Assembly (NCBI GenBank): GCA_030280995.1
Contig: JASXTE010000012.1
Span: forward strand, 10,334,001-10,398,000
Origin: Hemileia vastatrix
Taxonomy: Eukaryota > Basidiomycota > Pucciniomycetes > Pucciniales > Zaghouaniaceae
DNA: 64,000 nucleotides
Reading direction: 5' to 3'
Positions 1 through 11,202 of this stretch are shown here, one piece after another. The translations under genes and the position numbers were made by a program. Position 1 is the stretch's first letter. The number at the start of each line of letters is the position of its first letter. The notes beneath the pieces are model-generated. The model ran no database searches. It was not told the origin of the DNA and worked only from the letters and a program-made list of their open reading frames with translations.

Positions 1-1429
1 TTTTTGTATCTTGCTCTGAATGACTTTTTAATTGTTAATTTATGCATTTTAATTAAAATTTGGCAATCTGGAACCCCTACAAGGATAAAATTCAGGGTGA
101 GGTATTGCCATTTTTTTGACATAATAATTTAAGAAAAAAAGCTAAAAAAAGCAATTTATCATATTTTAGACTTATAAAATTGTGAGTAATGTAATTTAAA
201 AATCAGACAAATAAAAATTTATGCACTTACATGCATGCATTTTAAATTGAAAACATAATATTAACAATTTTCTGTATTTTTATAGTACTTAATTAAATTT
301 TGATAACAAAAAACATCACCAAGTAAAGAAATGTTCTTGTGTATTAAATTTGGTAAATAAAAGAATATTTACTATTTAATCAGAGACCAACACCTCACTT
401 TTTTAATAAAAGTTATATTTCAACTCTTAAACCCTTACCTAGTGCTTTAAAATTTTTTTAAATGAGTATTACCTCTTCTTCATCTTCTTGGACACATTAA
501 AAAGAACAAGGCTATCAGCTCACTAAATAATACAGAAAAAATTGCACCCCTTGTGAAGTTTCTGATTAATATTGTGTTCAGAATACAGCAAGTCAGTGAA
601 ATAGTGTAAGGTGTCAAAGCTGTCAGTGGCAATATAAAAGATGTGTTGTCCTTGAAGTCAATCCAAATGCTTTAAAGAAGTTCAAATTGTCAAAATTTTG
701 GACTCATGAAGAAATGAAGGAGATCAGGGAAGATAAAATTCAATAATTTCTGTTATGGATTTTATAGAGGCTCTAGAAATAAAATCTCCCAGACCAAAAT
801 GAATAACTGGATTAAAAAGTTCTCAAACTATTGAGATTTATGATGATTAATCAAGTAAAGAAGATATCTCAAGTATAGAGCCATGTGCTTTTAGATATTT
901 CTGATAAAATGTAAAAGTGATCCTGATCAACAAACATGATTTAATAGCTAGGAAACTTTCATGCCTTATATGTTATTTCAGTACAGGAAGAAAAATGTCA
1001 CAAATAATACAAGTTAGTCAAGTCTTTAGTACAAGAAAAGTTAAAGAAAGGAAAAAAAATGAGAATCAAAAAATGAAGAAGAGAAAGAACCTGTCTGGGA
1101 ACAGACCAAAAATTATATTAAATTAAAATGAGGAAAAGAACATGTGAAGGTAGTTTATGAAAAGATTGAAGGTATGATATCAGGAGTAGGAAAGAATTTG
1201 TTAGATATTAGTGAATTAGTGAAAGATGAGTATTTTTAATAGGTTGATTATTTAAGAAATGAGATAAGGGTAATTCTTAAATAATTTCAAAAAGATATCA
1301 GAGAGAAAATTCAGAATGAATGATTCATACTTGTAGTAATAGTAAAATATTAAATATAAGTTAAATCTCCCAATGTGCTAGTGTGATTAGAAGAATATTT
1401 TACCTTATTCCATCATTTTGAGAAATAGA
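1..1429. other. AT-rich region without recognisable gene
   Basis: Only short ORFs occur here; the longest, at 917-1126 on the plus strand (69 codons), is lysine-rich and resembles nothing I recognise. Scattered plus-strand stretches around 640-1200 look like eroded coding sequence full of stops. The region lies next to a decayed Harbinger transposase, so it could be the rest of that transposon (its second, DNA-binding protein), but I see no motif to support this. Confidence 0.4.
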
Positions 1430-2560
1430 AGTGTTGGATATAGTGGGAGCTGTTTCAAATTCTCCATCTTTATGCAACTCTAACCATTGATTTTTCAAGT
1501 CAGAAAGTAGGTTATGAAGTATAGTGCAACAAAGTGTCTAGTTGATCACTGCCTCCATTTTGGATTTATTTCTAAGAGGACTTTTTAATTCTCTTAGACT
1601 AGCAAAATAACCATTAAGAATTATTAAAGAATGTTAAATATGGAATCTTGAATTTTCAAATGATTATTGAAATTTGTATTTAGGCTGTCTTCTGAAGATA
1701 TTCCCCAAAAATAATGAATAACATACTTTCCATTCACATAAGCAGAGTCTTCCAGAAGATACTGATCTTAATCAATGAACTTTTCAGGTTATTTTTAAAT
1801 TTTCATTCTTTTGAAGATGTAGGAATCATGAAAGGATCCAGGATAGCCAGCAAAGAAAGATATGAATTTTTTTGATGTTTCATATAAGCTGAACAGAAAT
1901 TGAATATCTATAGAGTAGATATAGTTTTTTGTATTAGTATGAAAAACAAATGAAAGGAATAAATATATAAGCTACCTTTTTTTTCTAATTAATTGTTTAC
2001 ACCTTGAGCAGGTTTCTTACTCAAAGGAATAGTGGTACCATCAACAAAACCAATACATCCTGGGAAACCCTCTGCTTACATAACCTGAGATGATTTAAGT
2101 CTCTTCTTTTTTTGGCAAGGTGAAAAGTTGATATTTCAAGGAGTTCATGGCAGTGATGCATCATTTCGTATAAGTTTTAACAGAACCATACCCTAAATCA
2201 AATGGTTTTTTTAATCAAGGAAGCTCTATTACCATTGGAAGCTCAACAACACAGTGTTATGGCCAATTTAATTGAAGGATCATGCTGTTGTTTTTGAGAA
2301 TTATTTTGAAACATGGGGTGATCCTGAATAATCTCAAGGAATTTAAGGAAACATTCTTGGGAAGTCCTTAAAAACTGTTTAAACCTGTGAACAGATAGGT
2401 TAAGAAGTGTTTGTACTGTGTACTTGGGGCCTTTTTGGAAAAAGGTGATGTTTCCTGGCCATTTTTGATAAAAACAACAAAATCTTCTTCAAGGTAAGAA
2501 TTAGAATCACAATCAGAGTCTTAGAGCAAACCAAGAGCTATGAAATTCATTGCTTAATTT
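1430..2560 (-). pseudogene. PIF/Harbinger transposase relic (DDE superfamily)
   Basis: Minus-strand translation in shifting frames gives the diagnostic blocks of a PIF/Harbinger transposase in order. An N-terminal block near 2280-2160 reads LAITLCC-ASNGN-ASL. The block EGFPGCIGFVDGTTIPLSKK lies near 2080-2025 and holds the first catalytic Asp of the VDG motif. GYPGSFHDSYIFKRM lies near 1845-1800, YLLEDSAY near 1770-1745, and CTILHNLLSDLKN near 1530-1490. A copy on the plus strand at 51430-53745 shows the same blocks (AEGFPGCVVFVDGKTIPLSQ, GCPGSCHDSS, LLSDSAY, CVILHNIL). In this class the protein cuts and pastes the transposon, with TTA/TAA target duplications. The copy is riddled with stops and frameshifts and cannot be functional. 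Neither ends nor target duplication could be located. Confidence 0.75.
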
Positions 2561-4439
2561 AATTTATCATAATTTGAGAGCAAGGATGTCATGGCTCTTA
2601 TATTGTAAACAAATTCAAATAATGTATGATGTTTTGAGTTTTAAATTGGTATGTTGCAGAGTGCTGCATATGGATAGGATGATTCTGAAATATCAGCGAA
2701 ATGGGACTTTATAGTGAAATCAGGACTTTTGCTTGAGGAAGTGCTGATTAGAGTGAAAAAAAGACTCATTTCACTTTTTAAATTCACCAATGTTGAAGAT
2801 AGTGTTTTTTGCAAATCTGCACTTAGATAAGTGTCAATTTTCCAGAACCAAAACCCCCTATTATCAAGTTTCATATTTACCACACCAATAACTTAAGTGG
2901 ATAACATAAAAATAAGGGATATAAAAATAAAATAAAATAAAAGCCCTTAAGGATAACTTTATTGTTATAAAGTGAAATTGCCTGTGGTTGATTCTTGGGC
3001 TCTGGAGAGCCTGAAAAACTCACCAGGACTTGGAACTCAAACACACTCTCAATTGGATTTATTCACAACCCCAATGTCATTTTTATCCTATAGTGAATAA
3101 TGCTACTGGTCTCTACTTAAAATGGAGCTATGGATGGATAAGTGGGCTTGATAATTTTGCTTCTAAGGGTTTTTCATGAGATATTTAGGCTTTTATATCA
3201 TTACTATCTTAATTTTAGTTCTTTTCTTTATTGGAAATATTTGGGACTTTATTTTAATATTAATTTTAAGTTGTTGTTTATTTTCTCTCTTTCATACATA
3301 TATTAGTTTTTTATGGGCATTAAAAAGTGGTCTTGATAGTTGTTTTACTTATTCCATGCTTTCTTCACTATATTTCTATTATTATTTTGGTTTTAGTTAA
3401 ATGTCTTTCTCTTAGTCTCTGTCTATTAAAGTTTTACTTTTAAGAACATAGTCTTTACTGTTGCTTTGGAAAATTTTACTCAACAATTCCCATTAGAAGA
3501 TTTGAAGTAGACTTTGTCTTGGGCCTGGGAATCTCACTAGCATGCTTTGTGGGTGTCTGAAGGTCAGCTGGGAGAGTAATTAATATGATAGTATATTGAA
3601 CACTATGGGGCATAGAAAGGTGTATACATGCATGATGTTTTTACTTTATTCCAATTTACAAACACTTATTAGGGGTTCTCAAATATTAGCATATAAACCA
3701 TTAAAGCATGTTAAAGCTCTGGCACCAAGTAAGAAATTTTTATATGATTTAAAATTGCAGAAGGCATGTGTATTGGAACAGAATTTTTGTACCTCAAAAT
3801 AATTTTTTGGGTACATATGCATCATTCACACATTGCATTTCTTGTCATGATTATTTAGCACCTTTTAAACATACATTCATATCATAGCTTAAAAATAGAA
3901 AGAATTTTACTTTATTTTAAAGACACCTAACTTCAAGTATTTGATATATCATGGTGTTTAGGAATTATGTTTTGAGGCTGAGGTCTTCCAAGTGTATATG
4001 CTAATTTTAATACCCTGTAATCATATGAAGCTAAAAGTCTTGTTTCTTTAATATATGAAAATTTAAGAAGAATATATTTTATATAATAAAAAATTAGGCT
4101 CACTTTATTCAGCTGTATCAACTTGAAAAAAAAGTACATTGGTTTTCCGAAAAAAAATTCCTGTTTTCATTTCACCATGATTTTCTAAATAAAAATCCTT
4201 TTCACATGAGATATGGTAGCTTTACTAATTTAACCATGTAGAACAAGAATACAATATAAATATAACAAATGAAGTTCTTTTATTTTTTTAATTTTTTTAA
4301 ATTTGTAGATATAAAATATAATCAAATTTTAGATTAAATAGTGTAAAAAATGATTCATTAGAAGCCTAGATATTAAATGGAGATATCAGCAAACAGAAGT
4401 AGTGAAAAAAATAATAATAAACTATTACCAAAATTACCA
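2561..4439. other. AT-rich spacer, nothing recognised
   Basis: Contains only chance-sized ORFs (for example 2641-2883 minus, 3176-3400 plus and 3596-3802 plus), with no domain, repeat or RNA gene that I can identify. The 3176-3400 frame is rich in hydrophobic residues, but that composition is expected from T-rich DNA. Confidence 0.4.
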
Positions 4440-4582
4440 GTGGGTGGATCCTCTTTGGGAATCCGCAACAGCTTGCATTTATTCAGTACTTGAAGCAATA
4501 AATTTTTTAAATATATTGGTTAGAAGACCATCCTCTGCTTAAGCCAAACCTTCTTGCATCTAAACAAGACTTTGAGGGTTAT
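4440..4582 (-). pseudogene. Tc1/mariner transposase relic, 3' fragment
   Basis: Minus-strand translation just left of element A (KLYNPQSL...) continues the reading frame that stops at 22753 on the other side of A. Removing A together with one copy of its 5-bp duplication GTTAT rejoins a C-terminal Tc1/mariner transposase segment. This shows A inserted into a pre-existing Tc1/mariner copy. The fragment is degraded and its exact 3' end is unclear. Confidence 0.6.
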
Positions 4583-5835
4583 TGTCGGTCAGTTGTCTAG
4601 AAGATAGGAAGAAAAATGGGAAGAAGTAGAAGAGGAGAAGGAGGAAAGGATTATGGGTAATAAAAGAAATAAAAATTATAAAAATTATTTAATTTATTGA
4701 GGAGAATCAACAAATTTTTTCTTGAGAGGTGACAAAAGTGAGGTTCTTATTAAATAATAATATTATTCTAATGTAAGAGCTATGCGCGGCAGACACTGTG
4801 ATCACTATCAGAATTAAAGAAACCTTTCAATTGTTATATAGAATTTTAATTAGAATTTTATTACTAATAAAAAGAATATAAACGTAATGTAAAAGTCTAT
4901 TTAATTTGTTGAGTGTATAGTAAGTGATGCTTCTACAGGGGATTATCCAAGGCCCTTTTATAGGCAATGGGTCCTCTGAAGCGCTACAATTGACTATATA
5001 CAAAAGAGTAATGAAGTAAAACAAGAAGATAAAAGAAGACATTAGTAACATAGTAATTAAGAGAAAAATATACAAAAAATAATAAGTATCCCAATTAAGA
5101 ATGTAAAATTCCCATCCCAAATTCCCCAAATCAGTTAATATAGAATAATAAGTAACTAAACAACCATGTGATCTAAGAACTATGGGAAAAACAAATCAAA
5201 ACAAGTATTACAATCCGTTTTCAGTATTTCTAAGTGAAACAAATAACATGTTTTGACACAAAAAGGTATGCAATCAATTTAATTCAGCGTAAATTTATAT
5301 TATTTAATTGTTTTCACTTATGTAATTAAATACTAGTATAACTGAAACAATCAATTAATTTAATTTGAGAAATTATAATACTATTTTATAAAATAAGTAT
5401 TATAATTTATTAAATTTTCTTCCTGACACAATTAAGGTTCAAAAGAAGCGCCATTAATTATTGTTTGATACTATATGAAAGATTTTATTTAATATATAAA
5501 TGTAAATAATTAATTTAATTATATTATAAGTCAATTTTACACTTATAATTATAATATATCTTTTTAATTAATTAAATATAAATTTATAATTATTAAATAA
5601 ATAAAAATGCACCATTATTTGTAGAATATAAAATATATTATGTTTAATTTAAATGTATAAAAATTTATATAAACAATAAAATTAATATAACACTTATATG
5701 TAATAAGATACTTATATAATTTTATTGTGCAATAAAATATTAATTTATATACATTAAATACAATTCTTATGCCCTCTTTCAGGTCCTATAAGTTAACATA
5801 TCATTTAATGGGCTCCTGGAATAGCCTGGCTGACA
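4583..5835 (-). repeat. 3' LTR of element A (left copy)
   Basis: Runs from TGTCGGTCAG to ...GGCTGACA in plus orientation, 1253 bp, matching 21496-22748. On the minus strand it begins TGTCAGCC, preceded by the polypurine tract. A TATA-like core promoter TATAAAAG lies on the minus strand at 4955-4962, in the context GCCTATAAAAGGGCC, which is nearly shared with the LTR of element B. Confidence 0.95.
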
Positions 5836-5848
5836 CCCCCTCACTCTA
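5836..5848 (-). promoter_or_regulatory. Polypurine tract of element A
   Basis: On the minus strand the sequence TAGAGTGAGGGGG directly precedes the 3' LTR start TGTCAGCC. The same AGAGTGAGGG tract precedes the 3' LTR of element B (36404-36415). In LTR retrotransposons this tract resists RNase H and primes plus-strand DNA synthesis. Confidence 0.8.
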
Positions 5849-5865
5849 AAAAAACAATAAAAAAA

Positions 5866-6732
5866 ATGCTAAGATTTTTTCTTTTTGTACTTTTTCAACA
5901 GAGTAGGCAGATTTGAAATCTCCTTGCCAGGTATCCATGCATCATTTTCAGATGATTTGTTCTTTTATCTCAATAAATATTCAGTACCTCTTTCAAAAGT
6001 GATAATTCTGTCATTGAGAATTTTATCAATTTCTGCTTTTTCTGTGACTTCCTGAGGGTTTTTCTTAGGTCTTCCCCTTCTTTTGGGAAATAAGTCACTG
6101 TTTCAAGTATAAGGCTTAAGCAAAGAAATGGGAATAACAGGATGTTTCCTATCATATGGAGAAGACAATACAACTTCTACTGCATTATCACCAACCATTC
6201 TTTTAACAACAAATGGTCCTACAAAAGGATCTTTTAATTTGTGGTTACCTTGTAAATTGAAATGGACAGTAGAAATCAACACTTCATCACCCTTGTTAAA
6301 TGTGTATTCTTTATGGGATTTATCCCATCTTTTCTTTTCATATTCAAATGCTTTATCAATACAGCTCTGAGCATGTTTTCTGCATAGCTGTTGCATTTGC
6401 ATGAAAAATTTTACACCAGTGTGTAGTTCCAACTTAGGTAATTTATTATTGAGAATCTGAGCAGGAGTATGTGGGACATAACCTAACTAAAGCTCAAAAG
6501 GCTTTTTCTCAGTGACAGAATGAAAAGTGCTATTATATGCAAATTCAAGACCAGGCAATAGAGTGACCCAGTCATGAGTAAATCTGTCATTTTCTTTATA
6601 TTCTAAACCAAAGGCACAATACCTTCTAATCATATCTTCCAGAGTTTGAATCATTCTCCCAGCTAGACCATCAGTCTGAGGATAGTGAGCTGTAGACAAT
6701 TTTAACTCACAGCCACAAATATCCATCAAAGT
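5866..6732 (-). pseudogene. Element A Pol C-terminus: end of integrase, AT-hook, chromodomain
   Basis: The first part (6732-6487) carries the end of the integrase core: CGCELKLSTAHYPQTDGLAG, with the catalytic Glu region altered (TDGLAGRMIQTLED against TDGLAERMIQTLED in B and C), then a stop where B and C have Trp. From 6432 the GPF/Y module follows (KLKDPFVGPFVV...NAVEVVL...HPVIPISLLKPY). A KRRGRPKK AT-hook core lies near 6090-6065. After it comes a chromodomain-like tail (EIDKIL...GTEYLLR...WIPGKEISNL...LLKKYKKKK) ending near 5866. Such tails usually steer integration to particular chromatin. The CACTA MITE at 6733 splits this part from the rest of the integrase. Confidence 0.85.
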
Positions 6733-6992
6733 CACCGCGCAATACGGGGGGCGGACTTGTTAGCAAGTCCGCAACCTTGGACTCAAATTCACCACAGATT
6801 GAACACACATTGAGCTATTGACAAAGGAACCATACAATCAGGGATGAACACCACTGAGCATAACAGTTTTTGTGGGTCTTAAAGTAGGGTTCAGTATGAG
6901 TTCAGTATGAGTTCAGTCTGAGTTCCATCTGAGTTCAGTCTGAGTTCAGGTTGGGGACTTGCTAGCAAGTCCACCCCCTATATTGCGTAGTG
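6733..6992. mobile_element. CACTA-type MITE inserted in element A integrase
   Basis: A 260-bp insertion interrupts the integrase between SEFWTT and LMDICGC. It has a 3-bp target duplication AGT (6730-6732 and 6993-6995), as expected for the CACTA (EnSpm/CMC) superfamily. Its ends are inverted repeats of about 45 bp beginning CACTACGCAATA on the right-hand strand and CACCGCGCAATA on the left. Each terminal repeat contains its own palindrome around GCGGACTTGTTAGCAAGTCC. The centre holds degenerate tandem copies of GAGTTCAGTMTGAGTTC (about 6890-6950). It encodes no protein. Confidence 0.85.
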
Positions 6993-8376
6993 AGTGGTCC
7001 AAAACTCAGAAGTAAATTTTGGATCCCTATCAGAGATAATGGCTTTTGGAAAGCCAATAATATTAAACATGTAAGACCACCATAAGAAAGCTAATTCTTT
7101 GGTGGATACATCTTTGTGGGTTGGAATAAATTTGCACATTTTTGTGAATCTATCTACTATTACCCAACAAGAGTTAAAGCTGTCTTTACCTGCAACAGGA
7201 AGACCAGTGACAAAATCCATATTAATGATTTGCCAGGGAGCATTAGGTGCTTTAATATGTTGTAATAACCCTGCTCTTTTACCTGTCAACCTTTTAGATT
7301 TTTGGCAGGAATCACAAGATTCAACATATAATTTTGCGTCTTCAGACATATTAGCCCACCAAGCAGTGTTTTTGATTCTAATCAATGTTTTTTCAAGATC
7401 AAAATGACCAGCCAATATGTCATCATGACAAAGTTTGAGGATAGTTTCTCTCATAGAAGGAGGAATTACAATTACATTAGTAAGCTTTCTTCTATAATAT
7501 ATATAACCATCTTCAATAGAACACTTTACTTTACTCAAAGCATTTTGATACTTTGAAGGAAGAGTTTTTATCAATGTTTGAATTGATGCATTCTTAGGAT
7601 CATTTAAGATAGTAACCAATTTATTTAAATCAGAATCCTTCTCATATGAATCCAGTATTAATTGCAATAACTCTTCTTCCATATCCACTACAAATATACC
7701 ATGGATATGAACAGTATCATCTTCAGGTACATAAGCAGGATTTGAGTCATTATTTGGCAGAGGCAATCTGGAGAGCATATCAACATTGGAGTGAACATTT
7801 CCAGCCCTATGAATAATTGTCATCCTTCCTCTGTATTCTTGAACAGCAAGTTGCCACCTGAACATATGCCTGTTAGGTGTCTTCAGGTTTAAGAGGGACT
7901 TCACAGCACTACAGTCAGTTACCAATTCAAACTTTTGGTCATCTAGATAGTAATGAAGCTTCTCAAGAGCCCAAACAACTGCTAAGCACTCTAATTGAGT
8001 GGCACCATATTTCAATTCACTATTTCTCAAGGTTCTTGAAATATAAAAAATTACAACCTCTGAGGATTTATCATTAATAATTTGTTTCTGGTGAAGGGCA
8101 GCACCCAGACCAACAAAGCTAGCATCTGTATATAGGACAAAAGGTTTGTTGAAATCTGGAAGAGCCAATATAGGGGCTGTCATTAAGCAACCTTTTAATG
8201 TATCAAAAGCTTTTTGACAGTCATTATTCCAGAGAAAGGCAACATCTTTCCTGGTCAGTTTTGTAAGAGGCAAGGCTATGACCTGATAGTTTTTAATATA
8301 TTGTCTATAATAGCCACACATACCCAAAAAACTTTGGATTTCTCTTACAGAAGTTGGTGCTTTCAAATCTTGAATA
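6993..8376 (-). pseudogene. Element A Pol middle: RT connection, RNase H, integrase
   Basis: One open stretch of 462 codons (8366-6978). The N-terminal part (KAPTSVREIQSFLGMCGYY) is the RT connection region. RNase H follows with LYTDASFVGLGAALHQ and ELVTDCSAVKSL. The integrase has its HHCC zinc module (CHDDILAGHF...CDSCQKS) and the first two catalytic Asp residues (NMDFVTGL and SDRDPKF). The frame is cut at the right by element D, inserted at 8377 exactly after the codons for AAIQ, and at the left by the CACTA MITE. It remains otherwise open, so decay here is mainly insertional. Confidence 0.9.
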
Positions 8377-9148
8377 TGTCACCGGACGACCTACGCACAA
8401 GGTTGAGGATGTTCCTGAAAGTGAGATGAGAGATTTAGAAACTTCTTCGAAGCACAGAGGAATGATTCGAGGAAGTGATTAGAAGGTCACTCAAAGTAAG
8501 AGCTACAGGTTTGAGGTAGATTCGAGAAGAATTATAAAATAGTTTCAAAGGTAATAGAAATTCTTAAGATCTCACGAAGGGTTGGAAACTCAATAATCAA
8601 AGATTTAGGATTTAGAAATGAATATTGAGAAAATAAAAGAAAGATACAATAACAATGATTTAACTTAAATATTTTACCACTATTAATGTAAATACGTTTT
8701 ATAATTTAATTCTAAGGAATATCGAACCAAATACCCAACCCTTTTACATCCTTTATTCCTCCTTGCATTGACCTCCCTTTCATCGCACCATTCCCATACC
8801 ATTGACCATTACTAACATACACTTAGACCCTCTTCGCTAAATATCCATCCATGCTCAATTTACCCCTTTTTAATTAATTAACAAAACTTTTAATGAAAAC
8901 TACTACTGTACTATTACGTTGATCCTAGCGCTGTGCGTCGCTTATTGAAAAGGAGACTAAGGCACCCTATTGGGAGATTGAATAATTTAGATTTAGAGTT
9001 TAGGCTAGCGCAGTTAAATAGTAAGTACATAAAGGGGAATCTCAGTTGCTATGGAGAATTGCTTTCTGTGCTTTGAGTATAGATTTAGGACTTGATACTA
9101 TTGATTTAATGAGCTGCTTTTGCCTCAAGTGTCACGTGGCGCGTGACA
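8377..9148 (-). repeat. 3' LTR of element D (left copy)
   Basis: 772 bp, matching 16113-16884 with about 25 differences by eye, at least ten of them transitions at CpG. It ends in the near-palindrome TGTCACGTGGCGCGTGACA. No clear polypurine tract precedes it on the minus strand. Confidence 0.95.
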
Positions 9149-9255
9149 GATGCCCGGGTATAAGAATCGCAAACTCCGTTGAGCTTGAGCCATCTTCTCA
9201 CACTAGTTTCCCTTCTTCTATATTTTTTTCCTTATTTATTAATTTCCCTTTTATA

Positions 9256-10170
9256 ATGAATTGCCCTACTCCCACACCTACGCCTCCACACCCTAAAGCG
9301 GATGGGGGAATGATTACGCAACAATTTTCCCAAGCTTGCACAGCTTGTGAAAGCATGGAATACTTCTGTGTTGAAAGTACGGCGACTTGAGGCCCTCGCC
9401 AGAAATGCGAGTTTTGCCGTTGGCGACAAGTGGTGTGCAATGCGTTGACGAAGAACGCAGAGATTGAACAATGGTTTACCAAGACCAAGTTTTGGGTAAT
9501 CCCTAAAACAAAAGAGGTGGTCGAAGACATTTGGGATGTCTCGGTTGGAGATGAACAATCGGTGGGGGAGAATGATAAGGAGCTCAATAACGAGATCACA
9601 ACCTGGGTAACCCAGACCACGAGTTCGAAGCGGGGTGTTGAAGAAGAGGTCGACAAATTGGTGGAGGAAGATGAAGATGAAGTCCCTGTTCCAGGGCGGG
9701 CACTCAAGAAACGACGGGTGGTCATCGAAGATGACGAGGAGGAAAGAGAAGCAGAGGTAGAGGTGGCGCCAAGGTTATTCTTAGAACCTGACCCCATCTT
9801 CGAAGTAAGCTTTTAGTTGTTGTTGTTTTTTTTAAGCATGAGGTTACTGATGAGTTTTGTTTAGACATCGAATACCATCAAAGACCCAATTGGGGAGCCT
9901 ACGTCGCTTTTGCCAACTGAGGCAAACCCTCCGGTCATGGGTGGAAATGAATAGCCTGAAGACACACTGGACCAGGTGTGGTCGAAGAAACCTCATCAAG
10001 GTCGACAAGTAAGGTTTGCAGAAGAGTTGTGTGGGGAGGTCAACACAATTATCGACGCTGCTTCCTTTGACGTGGCAGAGGAACTCTTGGAGATTGGAGA
10101 GGTGGTTCCGGTAGGAGAGGAGGAGGTATTTGAGAAATTCAGGAAGGAGATAAGGGTAGTTTTGGAGTAG
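9256..10170 (+). pseudogene. Antisense two-exon ORF in element D with Zn2Cys6-type cysteine pattern
   Basis: Runs opposite to the retrotransposon between its 3' LTR and the end of pol. Exon 1 (9256-9804) starts at an ATG. Its cysteines lie at codons 28, 31, 38, 51, 54 and 61, that is C-X2-C-X6-C-X12-C-X2-C-X6-C, the spacing of fungal Zn2Cys6 clusters. The first loop (ESMEYF) lacks the usual basic residues. An acidic stretch and a KKRR signal follow. The intron is 9805-9864 (60 nt): GTAAGC donor, CTGAT branch, TTTAG acceptor. Exon 2 (9865-10170) stays in phase and is acidic and helical-looking. Two in-frame stops, TGA at 9388 and TAG in exon 2 near 9952, fit decayed CGA and CAG codons. About 284 codons in all. 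Role unknown: possibly a captured regulator, or a domain that only resembles one. Confidence 0.65.
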
Positions 10171-11202
10171 ATGAAAATATTGGTTCGAGAAAAATTGAAA
10201 GAGAAAAATTTGAAATGAAAAGGAGAGATGTAAAGAAGTAGAAAAGTAGAATTGTATTTAAGTTTTATTTTATTTTATTTTACTTTATTTTATTTTATTT
10301 TTTATTATTGTAGGTGAATATTATTATTTTTATAAGATTTAGGAGAGAGAGAAGAAAAAAGAAGTTTTTTAAATAAAATTTTGCTTTAGAATTTGAAAGA
10401 AGAAAATTAAAATAAGAAAGAAAGAAGTTATTTAATTGAAGGAAGTTTTAAGTTTTTTTAAAAAGAAAAAATTTATGTAAGAAAAGAGGGAGAAAAAGAA
10501 ACGGTTGGTGATTGAGATGAGTTTGTTGAATTGAGAATTTAATGAAAGAAGAATTTGTTTTTTTGCGAAAAGTTGTTGATTGATTTTTTTTTTAGGAAAT
10601 TTTAGTTGAAAAGAGAGGAAGAAAAAAGAAAAGAAAAAAAACAGAATTTAGAATTTGAAGAGAATTTGAAAAGAAGAATCATTAGTTCGAAGAATTTTTA
10701 TAGGGAGATTTAGAGGTTGAAGTTAAGTTTGAGGAAATGGTCGTGTTGTACAAGATTTGATGATTTGAAGGAAAGAAAGTTTTAAAGCGAGAAAAAATTT
10801 TTAGGAAAGAAAATTTTACAGAGAATTTTAAATTTAAGAAAAGAATGTATTTAGAAAATTGAAAAAGAAAAAAAAAGAAAATTTTTAGAGAGATTTAAGA
10901 GTTTTTTATTTTATTTTATTATTTATGTTTGTTCTATTTATTTTATTTTATTTTATTTTATTTTATTATTTATATTTATTCTAATTATTTTGTTTTTATT
11001 TTATTTTATTTTTATTTTATTTTATTTAATTTTAATTTTGATTTTATTTTTAGTTGGTTTTGGAGGAAATTTTATAGAAGGAGAAGAAAGAAAAAGAAGA
11101 GAAAAAAGAAAACAAGGCTAAGAAATTTAAGAGGTGTTTTAGATTTTTTACGAGAAAAAGAAAGAAAGAAAAAGAAAAAGAAAATTTAAAATAAAAGAAA
11201 TT
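10171..11202. other. AT-rich non-coding spacer in element D
   Basis: Purine-rich plus-strand sequence with runs of TTTTATTTTA around 10260-10310 and 10900-11050 and GAAAAAG-rich DNA elsewhere. The ORF at 10929-11189 is a product of this composition. The stretch is probably the 3' untranslated part of both the antisense ORF and pol. Confidence 0.6.

Noticed and set aside
3176..3400. Hydrophobic 74-codon ORF resembling a small membrane protein.
   Set aside because: T-rich local composition explains it; no conserved neighbour or signal supports expression.
8372..8376. The chance that the imperfect duplication GAATA/GAATG means D arrived by recombination rather than insertion.
   Set aside because: The interrupted element A frame predicts GAATG, so one later point change in the left copy is sufficient.
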